A DNA stretch of 64,000 nt from Prevotella sp. (GCA_017449495.1 JAFTFO010000010.1:30354-94353); one strand, 5' to 3'. Shown: positions 1 through 8,358, numbered from the stretch's first letter. Numbers and translations: made by a program. The notes: generated by a model not told the origin, from the letters alone.

Positions 1-690
1 AATCTCCACATGATCACGCTGTTCCTTGGAGAGCTGGTTCTCCACCTCGAAAGTACGGATAGAGTCGATATCGTCGCCAAAGAAGTCGATGCGATAGGGA
101 TATTCGCAACTGAAGGAGTAGACATCGAGGATGGAGCCACGCAGGGCAAACTGCCCAGGCTCATAGACATAGTCTACCTCATGGAATCCAAACTCACGGA
201 GGGTGTTCTCAATATCTGACACCGCGATGGTCTGATCCTTCGAGAGAACCAGTGTGCGCGACTCGAGGTTCTGCTGGGAGACAACAAGCTCAGCGAGGGC
301 ATCTGGGTAGGTGACAATATAGAGGTGAGGAGTGAGGGCGGAGTGAGAGGTAAGCCTTGCGAGCACCTCCGTTCTCAGGATCTCACTGGCAGGGTCGCGC
401 TGGGCATACTTCACAGCACGACGGTAGCTGGAAGGGAAGAAGAGTACATCATGGGTTCCCATCATCTGTGACAGGTCATGGTAGAAATAGCCGGCCTCCT
501 CCGCATCCTGTAGCACGAAGAGCATACGGCGAGGACACTTTTTGACGAGACTGGCAAAGAGCATCGGCGCCGAAGAGCCCAACAAGCCCTCCAGGAAAAT
601 CGTCTTGACCGAAGATTTCCCCAACTCATTCGCCAGTGCCGATAGCTGCGGCAGACGGGCATATTGTTGCACTAACTCCTGTATGTTCAT
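1..690 (-). CDS. mfd: Transcription-repair coupling factor Mfd, N-terminal part (runs off the window)
   Basis: Mfd is a DNA translocase that removes stalled RNA polymerase and recruits UvrA to the lesion. The minus strand is open from an ATG at 690 to base 1, giving the first 230 residues, starting MNIQELVQQYARLPQ. The stretch includes FLEGLLGSSAPMLFASLV, LQDAEEAGYFYHDL, a FFPSSYRRAVKY segment and an LRGSILDVYSFSCEYPYRIDFFGDDIDSI block, recognised here as the UvrB-like N-terminal module of Mfd; the RNA polymerase-binding and helicase domains lie outside. A simple-sequence stretch near 330-357 encodes SHSALTPH and looks like a local insertion. A -7 box at 704-711 lies just upstream, back to back with the promoter of the next gene. 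The partial length leaves little doubt about the family. Confidence 0.9.
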   Translation of the reverse strand, partial: MNIQELVQQYARLPQLSALANELGKSSVKTIFLEGLLGSSAPMLFASLVKKCPRRMLFVLQDAEEAGYFYHDLSQMMGTHDVLFFPSSYRRAVKYAQRDPASEILRTEVLARLTSHSALTPHLYIVTYPDALAELVVSQQNLESRTLVLSKDQTIAVSDIENTLREFGFHEVDYVYEPGQFALRGSILDVYSFSCEYPYRIDFFGDDIDSIRTFEVENQLSKEQRDHVEI

Positions 691-703
691 CGCGAATTGC
701 GTG

Positions 704-711
704 CAAAATTA
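704..711 (-). promoter_or_regulatory. Bacteroidota -7 box for mfd
   Basis: On the minus strand this reads TAATTTTG, matching TAnnTTTG, 13 bases before the mfd ATG. No convincing -33 element was picked out. Confidence 0.55.
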
Positions 712-753
712 AAAAAAAATCCACAGATTACACAGATTATCTCAGATTTTTAT

Positions 754-761
754 TAATTTTG
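754..761 (+). promoter_or_regulatory. Bacteroidota -7 box for the GT2-plsC operon
   Basis: Reads TAATTTTG and is followed by GC, 17 bases before the ATG at 779. It is divergent from the mfd box at 704-711, so the two genes share a short control region. Confidence 0.6.
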
Positions 762-778
762 CAGCGTAATTCGTGAAT

Positions 779-1531
779 ATGATGCACCAAAGCGACAGTA
801 TTGTCATCATCCCAACGTATAACGAGAAGGAGAATATCGAGAAGATCATCCGCACGGTATTCGCCTTGGAAAAGTGTTTCCACATTCTCGTGATCGACGA
901 CGGCTCGCCCGATGGGACGGCAGCCATCGTCAGGGGACTGATGGCGATGGAGTTCGGCGACCGTCTGTATATCATCGAACGCAGCGGGAAGTTAGGTCTG
1001 GGGACAGCCTATATCACGGGCTTCAAGTGGGCGTTGGAACACGATTACGCATACATCTTCGAGATGGACGCAGACTTCAGCCACGATCCGAAGGACCTGC
1101 CACGCCTGTATGCCGCTTGTCATGACAAGGGCTACGATGTCTCTATCGGCAGTCGATACGTGAGTGGTGTGAATGTTGTGAACTGGCCTGTCGGACGCGT
1201 ACTGATGAGCTATTTCGCCTCGAAGTACGTCAGGATTGTGACAGGCTTTAAGGTACACGACACGACGGCAGGTTTCGTATGCTATAAGCGTCGGGTGTTA
1301 CAGACCATCGAACTCGATAAGATTCGCTTCAAGGGCTATGCCTTCCAGATTGAGATGAAGTACACAGCCCATAAGATCGGCTTTAAGATCAAAGAGGTGA
1401 GCGTGATCTTCGTGAACCGCAAGGAGGGTGTCAGCAAGATGTCTGGCGGCATCTTCGGCGAGGCGTTCTTCGGCGTGATGAAGCTCAGGTGGGATGGCTG
1501 GACAAGGAAGTACCCGAGAATTGAGAGTTGA
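779..1531 (+). CDS. Polyprenyl-phosphate mannosyltransferase-like GT2 glycosyltransferase
   Basis: A 250-residue family 2 glycosyltransferase of the dolichol-phosphate mannose synthase type, expected to move a sugar from a nucleotide donor to a lipid-phosphate carrier at the inner face of the membrane. Visible motifs are IPTYNE at residues 11-16, the DDGSPDGT nucleotide-binding loop near 40-47 and DADFSHDP near 97-104, the acidic metal site. There is no C-terminal membrane anchor, so it is the short soluble form. An in-frame GTG at 773 would add two residues; ATG 779 is preferred because it follows the promoter directly. It is followed five bases later by plsC, which supports a lipid or envelope role. 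The exact sugar and acceptor are not shown by sequence. Confidence 0.85.
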   Translation: MMHQSDSIVIIPTYNEKENIEKIIRTVFALEKCFHILVIDDGSPDGTAAIVRGLMAMEFGDRLYIIERSGKLGLGTAYITGFKWALEHDYAYIFEMDADFSHDPKDLPRLYAACHDKGYDVSIGSRYVSGVNVVNWPVGRVLMSYFASKYVRIVTGFKVHDTTAGFVCYKRRVLQTIELDKIRFKGYAFQIEMKYTAHKIGFKIKEVSVIFVNRKEGVSKMSGGIFGEAFFGVMKLRWDGWTRKYPRIES

Positions 1532-1536
1532 GAATT

Positions 1537-2301
1537 ATGATGACTCTGTTATACAGAATATATCAGATAGTTGTCGGCATCCCCGTGGTGGTAATTACCA
1601 CCATCATCACAGCTATTGAGGTGGGCATCGGCACGGCCATTGGCAATGGTCACTTCTGGGGATATTATCCAGGACGATGGTGGGCAAAGATTATCCTCTG
1701 GGCCCTACTGATTCCTGTAAAGGTTGAGGGGCATGAGCATCTGGAGAAAGGCCGTAGCTACGTGTTCGTGGCAAACCATCAGGGCATCTTCGACATCTTC
1801 GTGATCTACGGCTATCTCGGACGAAACTTCAAATGGATGATGAAACACCAGTTGGGACGCATCCCTTTCATCGGCTACGCCTGCCGCAAGTCGCACCAGA
1901 TATTCGTTGACAAGAGTGGTCCAAAGAAGATCAAGAAGACCTACGATACAGCCCGGGAGATTCTGCAGGAGGGCTACAGTGTGACGGTATTCCCAGAGGG
2001 GGCCCGCTCGTTCACTGGTCACATGGGCGTGTTTCGCAAAGGTGCCTTCGCCTTGGCTGACGAGTTGCAGCTATCCGTCGTACCGCTGACCATCAACGGC
2101 TCCTTCGACATCCTGCCCCGCACAAAAGGATTCATCAACCTCATCAACTGGCATCCGCTCCGCCTGACCATCCATGAGCCCATCCACCCCGTCGGCAAGG
2201 GACCGGAGAATGTGGAGGCATCCCGTCAGCAGGCATACGACACGATCATGGGCGGTCTCGTCGAGGAATACCAAGGATACGTAGAGAACCCAGACCAATG
2301 A
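1537..2301 (+). CDS. plsC: 1-acyl-sn-glycerol-3-phosphate acyltransferase (PlsC family)
   Basis: Adds the second acyl chain to lysophosphatidic acid to make phosphatidic acid, at the cytoplasmic membrane. The 254-residue product has a hydrophobic N-terminus (about residues 10-30) followed by the two hallmark acyltransferase motifs: NHQGIFD, the H-x4-D catalytic pair at His81/Asp86, and FPEGARS at 152-158, which binds the glycerol phosphate. ATG 1537 was chosen over an in-frame TTG at 1528 that overlaps the preceding gene. It lies between a lipid-linked glycosyltransferase and a membrane metallophosphoesterase whose start overlaps its stop by four bases, so the three are probably one envelope-lipid operon. 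It could be a paralogue with another acceptor. Confidence 0.88.
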   Translation: MMTLLYRIYQIVVGIPVVVITTIITAIEVGIGTAIGNGHFWGYYPGRWWAKIILWALLIPVKVEGHEHLEKGRSYVFVANHQGIFDIFVIYGYLGRNFKWMMKHQLGRIPFIGYACRKSHQIFVDKSGPKKIKKTYDTAREILQEGYSVTVFPEGARSFTGHMGVFRKGAFALADELQLSVVPLTINGSFDILPRTKGFINLINWHPLRLTIHEPIHPVGKGPENVEASRQQAYDTIMGGLVEEYQGYVENPDQ

Positions 2302-3470
2302 TAGCCAGAGCGCCATATTTGTTTTTGTTGCTGATACTGATTCCTGACCTGTATCTCGATCTGCATTATTGGCGTCACAAGTTTCAGGGCGGACAGCGGT
2401 TGCTGCGATGGTTTCCTTCCATCATATTGGTGGCATACACCATCAAACTGACCTACGAGAAGGACTTTATCCCAGACAACCCCACCTTATTATATATATA
2501 TCTGTTGCTGCTCGGACTGATTGCCGTGCCTAAGGTCGTTTTCATGCTATGTTCTATCTTAGGATTAGGATTCTGTAAGCTCCAGAAAAGAGAACACCCG
2601 GCAAACTATGGCAACCTGGTGGGACTTCTCTGCGTACCCGTCATCTGGTATATAGTGCTCTACGGCTCGTTTATCGGCTTCAACAAGTTAGAGGTGAACC
2701 ACAAGACTTACACCTCGGCTGACCTACCCAAAGCCTTCGACGGTTATAAGATCGTACTCTTCTCTGATGCCCATGTAGGGTCCTATACAAACCGTAATCA
2801 GTATGTCTTGCAACGGGCAGTCGACAGCATCAATGCCCAACGGCCAGACATGATTGTCTTCATTGGTGACATACAGAACACTGAGCCTCAGGAGATCTAT
2901 CCCCACATGGATATACTAAGTACGTTGAAAGCCAAGGATGGAGTATTCTCCGTGCTCGGCAATCACGACTATGGTGACTACATCCGCGGCAACACTGCCA
3001 GGAAGGTGGCGAACTGCCGTGAGACCATGAGCTTAGAGCGACAGATGGGGTGGACGCTACTATTGAACGAGCATCGTTACATTGATCGTGGAAAGTCCAG
3101 CATCGTCATTGCAGGTATGGAGAACGATGGCGACGGCATCAGGTTCCCTCAGAAAGGCAATATCAAGAAAGCTCTCCCCTTTGTTTCCACTCCTAAGTTT
3201 ATCATTATGCTTGAGCACGACCCATCCTCCTGGCGTCGTAAGATCATCCCCGATGGCCGCGCCCAGCTCACCCTCAGCGGACACACCCACAAGATGCAGT
3301 TCTCCATCTTCGGCTGGTGTCCGATGTCGCTCTTAGGCAGGGAATTCAACGACTGGTATACCGAAGGAAACCAGTCTCTCTTCGTTACTGCCGGCCTCGG
3401 TGGACTCATCCCCTTCCGTTTCGGTTCCACAGGCGAGATCGTCGTCCTTACCCTCCGCAGTGGGAATTAG
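2298..3470 (+). CDS. Membrane-anchored metallophosphoesterase (YkuE-like)
   Basis: A 390-residue protein. Residues 1-130 hold about four hydrophobic segments, and residues 150-390 form a calcineurin-type phosphoesterase domain. The metal-binding signature motifs are present in order: FSDAHVG (Asp near 157), a GDIQN segment, LGNHDYG, LEHDPSSW and SGHTHKMQ. Relatives such as Bacillus YkuE hydrolyse phosphate esters, possibly of undecaprenyl or lipid substrates; the substrate here is not shown. Its ATG overlaps the plsC stop (ATGA), so it is translationally coupled. The catalytic domain should lie after the last membrane segment; topology was not calculated. Confidence 0.85.
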   Translation: MIARAPYLFLLLILIPDLYLDLHYWRHKFQGGQRLLRWFPSIILVAYTIKLTYEKDFIPDNPTLLYIYLLLLGLIAVPKVVFMLCSILGLGFCKLQKREHPANYGNLVGLLCVPVIWYIVLYGSFIGFNKLEVNHKTYTSADLPKAFDGYKIVLFSDAHVGSYTNRNQYVLQRAVDSINAQRPDMIVFIGDIQNTEPQEIYPHMDILSTLKAKDGVFSVLGNHDYGDYIRGNTARKVANCRETMSLERQMGWTLLLNEHRYIDRGKSSIVIAGMENDGDGIRFPQKGNIKKALPFVSTPKFIIMLEHDPSSWRRKIIPDGRAQLTLSGHTHKMQFSIFGWCPMSLLGREFNDWYTEGNQSLFVTAGLGGLIPFRFGSTGEIVVLTLRSGN

Positions 3471-3489
3471 AAGCCGCTTATCCCATCGA

Positions 3490-3963
3490 TTACCAATCGT
3501 AGTTCTCTTCTTCTCCGTCGTAGACGATGGCACCGTTCCAGCCGTACTCCTGGCAAATGTCGGCGATCTGGGCCTGATCGTCGGGAGTGATGAGGCGCTC
3601 ACCCTTGCGCATCTCGAAATACTGCTTTCGCCCGAACTGACAGATCAGGGCATTGCGGATGGCCGTCTCCATGCGGTGGGTCATATCCTCATAGAGATGC
3701 TTCAAGCCTGTCTTCATCGTGACGAGCCCGCTGGCACGGAACTTCGGACAGCGGTCGTTGCCCATCTGCGGATTGCGAGGATTGATGGCTACGATGGACG
3801 GTAGGTCCGGGTTGGCATGCTGCCCCACCAGCCAGCGAAGGCACTCGGCGTGGAGCGGACAACTGTCGAAGAAACAGACCAGATAGTGGATGGACGCCTT
3901 CTTCCGGAAGGCCTCTTCAGGTGTCAGTTCCGACACAGGGAATGATGAGCTGTTTGGATTCAT
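3490..3963 (-). CDS. Conserved Bacteroidota protein, DUF6078-like
   Basis: Encodes 157 residues with no signal peptide or membrane segment. The N-terminal half holds a Cys cluster: VCFFDSCPLHAECLRW and, further on, NDRCPKF. The C-terminal part reads FGRKQYFEMRKGERLITPD followed by an acidic tail. I associate this pattern with DUF6078, a family of unknown function seen in Prevotella and Bacteroides. The spaced cysteines could bind a metal, which is inference. The gene is convergent with the metallophosphoesterase (19-base gap) and stands alone; no -7 box was found upstream. Confidence 0.6.
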   Translation of the reverse strand: MNPNSSSFPVSELTPEEAFRKKASIHYLVCFFDSCPLHAECLRWLVGQHANPDLPSIVAINPRNPQMGNDRCPKFRASGLVTMKTGLKHLYEDMTHRMETAIRNALICQFGRKQYFEMRKGERLITPDDQAQIADICQEYGWNGAIVYDGEEENYDW

Positions 3964-4190
3964 AAGTGCAAAGGTAATGCTTTTCCATCAAAGATGAATA
4001 GTTGAGCCATTTTTGAAGAAAAAATAAAAATGATGTACGCATGCCGATGGAAACTTTTGAAAACTTCTGAATAATTGCAATATCACTTGGAAAGGCCTGG
4101 AAAGAACCAATTATTCGGTTGCTATAAGACTCTCAACGTGAAGAAACAGGACTGGATGTTTTTCGTTCTTTGTGGCAGTCAAAAAAGCCG
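3964..4190. other. Non-coding gap before the palindrome and truncated ATPase
   Basis: About 230 bases between the start of the DUF6078-like gene and the 28-bp palindrome. It is AT-rich with an A-run near 4017-4028. The reading frame that crosses it lacks a plausible start and only becomes protein-like after 4288, so I see no gene here. Confidence 0.5.
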
Positions 4191-4257
4191 AAAAATGTGC
4201 GTAAACCAGCGGAATCTGTTAATTTTTGGCAGATTCCGCTGGTTTACGCACATTTTT
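4191..4257. repeat. Perfect 28-bp inverted repeat overlapping an ATPase promoter
   Basis: Two arms, 4191-4218 and 4230-4257, are exact reverse complements and are separated by an 11-base AT-rich loop. The inner core of the right arm is CCGCTGGTTTACGCACA. The right arm ends three bases before the -7 box at 4261, so the palindrome covers the expected -33 position of the ATPase promoter. It could be an operator, a hairpin or the footprint of a mobile repeat. Confidence 0.8.
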
Positions 4258-4260
4258 TAT

Positions 4261-4268
4261 TATCTTTG
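4261..4268 (+). promoter_or_regulatory. -7 box of the truncated ATPase gene
   Basis: Reads TATCTTTG followed by CA, 19 bases before the ATG at 4288, immediately downstream of the 28-bp palindrome. Confidence 0.6.
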
Positions 4269-4287
4269 CACCAAAATTCAGAAACGT

Positions 4288-4730
4288 ATGCTGATAGGAA
4301 GAGACAACGAAAGGAAAATTCTGCAGGATGCTCTCGCTGACGAGTATTCCCAGTTTATTGCAGTCTATGGACGTCGCCGCGTAGGCAAGACATTCCTGAT
4401 AAGGGAGTCCTACGACTATCATTTCACATTCCAGTTCACCGGCTCTGCACAGACTTCCGCCAGAAAGCAGCTGGCCCGGTTCCGCATGGCACTCAAGGAG
4501 CAGGGCTTGGCGGACGTGCCTCCCGTTTTTTCCAGTTGGATCGTGGCTTTCTCTGAACTGAAGCGGTTTATCAGTCTTCAGCCTGAAGGGAAGAAGATTA
4601 TCTTCCTCGACGAGCTGCCCTGGATGGATGCGCCCCGCTCGGGTTTCCTTGCCGAACTCGAGTCTTTCTGGAACGGATGGGCATCGGCCAGAAAGGATAT
4701 CGTGTTCGTGGTTTGCGGCAGTGCCAAGTA
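4288..4730 (+). pseudogene. AAA ATPase (DUF234/archaeal-ATPase type), truncated at its 3' end
   Basis: The frame from ATG 4288 reads MLIGRDNERKILQDAL, then the Walker A loop YGRRRVGKT, IIFLDELPWMD as Walker B, and FVVCGSA as the sensor-like strand. This is the N-terminal half of the STAND-like ATPase family common in Bacteroidota, which normally continues for another 250-350 residues with a C-terminal DUF234-type domain. After GSA the frame enters unrelated sequence that is the antisense of the RloB-like gene on the other strand. The 3' half has therefore been lost by deletion, with the break at about 4728-4740. The protein is probably non-functional. Confidence 0.75.
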
Positions 4731-4903
4731 TCGACCTCCAACATTTCCTTCAGGGCATCATGAGATTTCAATTTCGTATAGAGGGAATAGATATTACTAT
4801 TATATGTACATAGGAAGGTTTCCGACTTCGCGGGAAAGAAAAGTCGTTTAATAGCCTCGAAATAGGTTTTGTCGGCTTTGCCTTCAAATACGAATAGAAT
4901 CAT
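4728..4903 (-). pseudogene. RloB-like partner of the AAA ATPase, truncated
   Basis: The minus-strand frame starting at ATG 4903 overlaps the stop of the upstream AAA ATPase by four bases, as expected for a coupled pair. Its N-terminus, MILFVFEGKADKTYFEAIKR, resembles the start of RloB or TOPRIM-like partners of OLD/AAA ATPases (F-E-G-x-x-x-x-x-Y-F). After about 58 residues, near LKEMLEV, the reading frame crosses into the antisense of the truncated ATPase and loses family character. The rest of the gene is missing because of the deletion that also removed the end of the convergent ATPase. The RloB assignment rests on the short N-terminal pattern and gene order. Confidence 0.5.
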
Positions 4904-6000
4904 ACTTCAAATGCACCTCCACGGAATAGCTTTTCTATATTGTGACCAAATCTCAATTCTTTGTCAGTACAACTTTGTAAGGGCTTTATCTTATTGTTCT
5001 GTAAGATGAAGTTGCAATCTGGTCGCAAGAGTTCGTTTGTCATGAGGTAGGTGTTATGTGACGATGTGAACACCTGACAATTAAGATTGAACAACTGCTT
5101 GCATACCTCAAATGCCAACTTGAAGTGATAGAACGCGTCGAATTCGTCAATGAATACAAAGGATGCAGCAGACATTCTCTTAATCCACACATAGAGGAGT
5201 TCTAATGCCGTGGTTCCTGTAGATGCAATTGTCTGGAAAGGAATAGTATTGCCCCCAATTTCACAGAACAGATTCTTGTCACCTTCTTTCGGAGGAACAA
5301 AGTTGAATTGCTGCTCACTCACCTTTACCAAGAATTCCGAGAAATCCTCAACGTACTTATTTTGAATGATAAAATCCTCCAAACTGAACGTGGCTGTTTC
5401 AAGTCCAATAAACTCACGACTATCCAAATTCTTAAACCACAACATGGAGTTTACAAACAACATCAGTTTGACGATGTAATGATCCTGAGGAAATGGATAG
5501 GATGCCATCAAAAAGTTAACAACGGAAACGCTATTCACGTTTTGCTTGAAATTTTCCTTTACGGTGGCATCAACCTTAAACTGCTTATCGTCAATCTCAA
5601 AAACAGATTGATTCCTTCTGAATACTTGTTTGCCATTGACTGTTAAGGACTCAGCTACAAGCAAGCCCGCAGAATTTTTTGAATAATGATATTCCAAGAT
5701 GTCATTATCAAACTTGAACACATATTCAAAATCTACTGGCGAGTTTGGATCGCCTGTATATACGAAGTTGGAATAGTAGTCTGTCTTTTTCCATTTGGCA
5801 GAAAGATGGTTCTCTATGTCAAAGATGGCTAATGCAAAATTTGATTTTCCTGCACCGTTAGGGCCATATATAATGCCGTTTTTAATAATGCCATCTTTGA
5901 TCGCATATTTATTAAACTCATAATTACTCGGATGGGACAAATCCCATTCAATCCTTTCTGCAAAGCCTCGGAAGTTTTTTACGGCAAATTTGATAAGCAT
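4900..6000 (-). CDS. AAA family ATPase (AAA_15/OLD-like, RloA-type)
   Basis: Encodes 366 residues of an ABC/OLD-class ATPase. The N-terminal strand MLIKFAVKNFRGF is typical of SMC/RecF-like folds; Walker A is YGPNGAGKSN at about residues 45-54; the Walker B segment FVFIDEFDAFYH is near 285; FTSSHNTYLMTN follows as the switch histidine region. Related ATPases pair with a nuclease-like partner in anti-phage or abortive-infection systems. Here the partner follows with a four-base overlap but is truncated, so the system may be inactive. The gene is AT-richer than the housekeeping genes around it, which fits horizontal acquisition. Specific function is inferred from family and gene order. Confidence 0.75.
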   Translation of the reverse strand: MLIKFAVKNFRGFAERIEWDLSHPSNYEFNKYAIKDGIIKNGIIYGPNGAGKSNFALAIFDIENHLSAKWKKTDYYSNFVYTGDPNSPVDFEYVFKFDNDILEYHYSKNSAGLLVAESLTVNGKQVFRRNQSVFEIDDKQFKVDATVKENFKQNVNSVSVVNFLMASYPFPQDHYIVKLMLFVNSMLWFKNLDSREFIGLETATFSLEDFIIQNKYVEDFSEFLVKVSEQQFNFVPPKEGDKNLFCEIGGNTIPFQTIASTGTTALELLYVWIKRMSAASFVFIDEFDAFYHFKLAFEVCKQLFNLNCQVFTSSHNTYLMTNELLRPDCNFILQNNKIKPLQSCTDKELRFGHNIEKLFRGGAFEV

Positions 6001-6026
6001 ACCTATTTCCTTTGTTAATTCTGCTG

Positions 6027-6034
6027 CAAATATA
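6027..6034 (-). promoter_or_regulatory. -7 box of the AAA ATPase gene
   Basis: On the minus strand reads TATATTTG followed by CAG, 26 bases before the ATG at 6000. Confidence 0.6.
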
Positions 6035-6114
6035 CACAGATTATTCTATATTCCGCAATTATTTTACGGAAAAATAACATTTATCTTATCACCACGATTG
6101 TGGTACGGTGACAC

Positions 6115-8358
6115 TTACACTTTCCGCTTCACCCAGTAGAGGACGCCGACGTTGGTGTGTTTGCTCTGGAACTTGTACTCCGGACGGCTGAGGTAGGCAC
6201 CGATCTTCCGGAAGGTGCCCTCGTCCTCCCGATATCCCTTGAAGTGCTGCTTCAGCAAAGCGGAGAGATCTTTAAGTAACATCCACTCCCCCTCATCGCT
6301 TCCCTGTAAACCGCTGACAGGAGCCATTGTCCGTGGCTTCTGGATGACGGCCATGAGCATCTCGCCCAGACCGTTCAGGCGCTGGTACTGCAGGTTGTGC
6401 TCCATTAGCCGCCGCTCCTCCTCTTTCGTCAGCCAGTAACGCTCGCCCTGGCGGATCTCCTGCAGCAGCTGGGCGAAGACCTGGTCGTGCTGCACGGGCG
6501 TCTCGAAGTCGATGTCGCCGTCCACCAGACAGCAGACGAACCTTCGCGAGCCCGAGGGGTCGGTGAGCGGCGCCTGGTCGTTGGTGGTGCCGATGAACGA
6601 GGCGTAGCGGCGGTTCGACGTGTAGGCCTTGCCGTAGGGCGGACGGTACTTCAGGTCGGCCGTCGACACGAGATACTTCAGCACGATCTGCTGGCGCTGG
6701 GTGACGCGGTCGAACTCGTCGAGGTTGATCAACCCGAACGACGACAGGCCGAGGTTCAGATCCTGCTCGTTCTTGAAGTTGATGCGGTCGTTGTAGTAGT
6801 CCTGCAGGTCGCGGGGCAGCAGGATCCGGCAGAACGACGACTTGCCGCAGCCCTGCCTTCCTATTAATAAAGGTACGAGGGCGTTGCCCGTCAGCTGACC
6901 CTTGCCCAGCCACATCGCCACCATCGAGCGCATCCAGATATGGAACAGGTGCGTCCACTCCTCCCACTCCGTCGGCACCCTTTCTGCGAGGGCCGTCACG
7001 CGGTCCCGGCCGTCCCACCTCGGCAGATGCTCCAGATAGTCGTTCAGCGGGTCGTAGCGCTCGATGTCGTCCGAGTTCACGTAGCGCCGGATGTCCTTGT
7101 CCCAGCAGCGGATGCCCTGCTCGAGGGCCCGCATCGTGATGGAGTTGCGGGCCTCCTCGGTGAGGTCCTGGAACGAGAAGCCCACGCCCGTCTTCATGCG
7201 GTACTCGGCGACGCCCCGCATCACGTTCTTCCGCAGTTCATAGTTCTCGCTGAGGAAGATGCCGACCTTCATCGTCAGCAGCGTCTCGGGCGGTATGGTC
7301 TTCGTGCGCCGGATGCCCTTCCGCTGCATGTAACGCTCCACGTGGCTCTCACGGTAGGCGTTCTCGAACACCTTCTTCACCGTCTCCCGGTCGTCCCAGA
7401 AGTCGTGCTTCATCATCGCCTGGCGCTGGGCGACGGCCATGGGCAGCCCCGTCTGCATGCAGTAGACGGCCAGCCTCGACAGCGTGGCGTGGCGGCGCTC
7501 CTCGCGGTCGGCGATGCCCTCCGTGTCGTCGTAGGCCTTCGTCAGGTTGAACTCGAAGATCTGGTAGTTGCGGCGGTAGCTCTCGTAACTCACCTCGCTG
7601 GCCGCGAGCGTCGTCGAGGGCTGCCGGCGCAGCGACTCGGCGGGTTTCTCGGCCTTGGCATAGACAGGCGTCGCCAGCGGGTTGAAGACCATCTGCGGGT
7701 CGTGGCTCACGTAGCAGATACGGCTGGTCAGCGGCTCGAGCTTCTCGACGGTGACGCCCAACTGGCCGTTGTAGATGAGCCGTGCCCGCTCATAGAGGTT
7801 CTCGTGGAAGAGGGGGATGGATTCGTGGAGGGTGGAGGGTGGAGTGTGGAGGGAGATGTGTCTTGCGGCGGCATCTGCACTTGGAGTATTCTCATTCCAC
7901 ACTCCACCCTCCACACTCCACGAAGACTTTCCCCCCAACAGCTCCCCACGGCAGACGATCTTCACCGACTGCCCGTCGGCCCCGACGAAGGCCATCAGCG
8001 TCTGTGGCATCTCGCCGGCTCCGCGGCGCACGGCCTCGGCCTCCTCCAGGCTCGCCAGGTTGTTCACCTCGAGCAGCACCAAGCCCGTATAGCCTTTAGT
8101 GACGAGTTCGTGGTTGCGGTTCTCCTGTTCCAGGGCGAAGCAGAGGCGCGGCAGGTCCTTCGGCCAGTTCTCGTAGCCCTCGAGGGTGCCGTTGTTGCCG
8201 ACGGTGACGTACTGCATCGTGGGCAGTTCCCTGCGGAAGGTGTCCACGGCCTGCCCGTACTCCTCCGAGCGGATGAGGTCTGCCACTTCCTGCAGCGACA
8301 GCAGCCGCAGGGTCTCCTTGTTGCGATAGCTCTTAATGAGCGTGATTCTTGGTGCCAT
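6115..8358 (-). CDS. VirE_N/VapE-type primase-helicase-like protein
   Basis: Encodes 747 residues. The N-terminal third matches the BT4734/VirE_N type, a primase-like fold. The middle holds a VapE ATPase core with Walker A IGRQGCGKSS near residue 500 and LINLDEFDR as Walker B near 547, followed by FIGTTNDQAPLTDPSGSRRF. The C-terminus, after GEWMLLKDLSALLKQHF, looks like the DUF3874 tail. Such proteins are associated with phage-like or integrated elements and probably act in replication. ATG 8358 was chosen because the upstream in-frame TTG at 8406 overlaps the -7 box. A palindromic element at 7822-7924 is inserted in frame, adding a peptide containing SVEGGVWNEN and LHTPPSTLHE. The upstream DNA carries an iteron-like array. 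Confidence 0.85.
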   Translation of the reverse strand: MAPRITLIKSYRNKETLRLLSLQEVADLIRSEEYGQAVDTFRRELPTMQYVTVGNNGTLEGYENWPKDLPRLCFALEQENRNHELVTKGYTGLVLLEVNNLASLEEAEAVRRGAGEMPQTLMAFVGADGQSVKIVCRGELLGGKSSWSVEGGVWNENTPSADAAARHISLHTPPSTLHESIPLFHENLYERARLIYNGQLGVTVEKLEPLTSRICYVSHDPQMVFNPLATPVYAKAEKPAESLRRQPSTTLAASEVSYESYRRNYQIFEFNLTKAYDDTEGIADREERRHATLSRLAVYCMQTGLPMAVAQRQAMMKHDFWDDRETVKKVFENAYRESHVERYMQRKGIRRTKTIPPETLLTMKVGIFLSENYELRKNVMRGVAEYRMKTGVGFSFQDLTEEARNSITMRALEQGIRCWDKDIRRYVNSDDIERYDPLNDYLEHLPRWDGRDRVTALAERVPTEWEEWTHLFHIWMRSMVAMWLGKGQLTGNALVPLLIGRQGCGKSSFCRILLPRDLQDYYNDRINFKNEQDLNLGLSSFGLINLDEFDRVTQRQQIVLKYLVSTADLKYRPPYGKAYTSNRRYASFIGTTNDQAPLTDPSGSRRFVCCLVDGDIDFETPVQHDQVFAQLLQEIRQGERYWLTKEEERRLMEHNLQYQRLNGLGEMLMAVIQKPRTMAPVSGLQGSDEGEWMLLKDLSALLKQHFKGYREDEGTFRKIGAYLSRPEYKFQSKHTNVGVLYWVKRKV
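7822..7924. repeat. In-frame palindromic element, family A (GTGGAGTGTGG type)
   Basis: Arms 7822-7849 and 7897-7924 are reverse complements with one mismatch over 28 bases and are built of GTGGAG/TGTGGA units. The whole 103-base stretch lies inside the virE-type gene without breaking its frame. A related copy is in menF (49872-49976) and a half copy is in the MetH-activation gene (about 9368-9388). Confidence 0.8.

Noticed and set aside
4075-4287. Upstream extension of the truncated ATPase frame
   Set aside because: It runs through the palindrome and promoter; protein similarity starts at MLIGRDNERK (4288).
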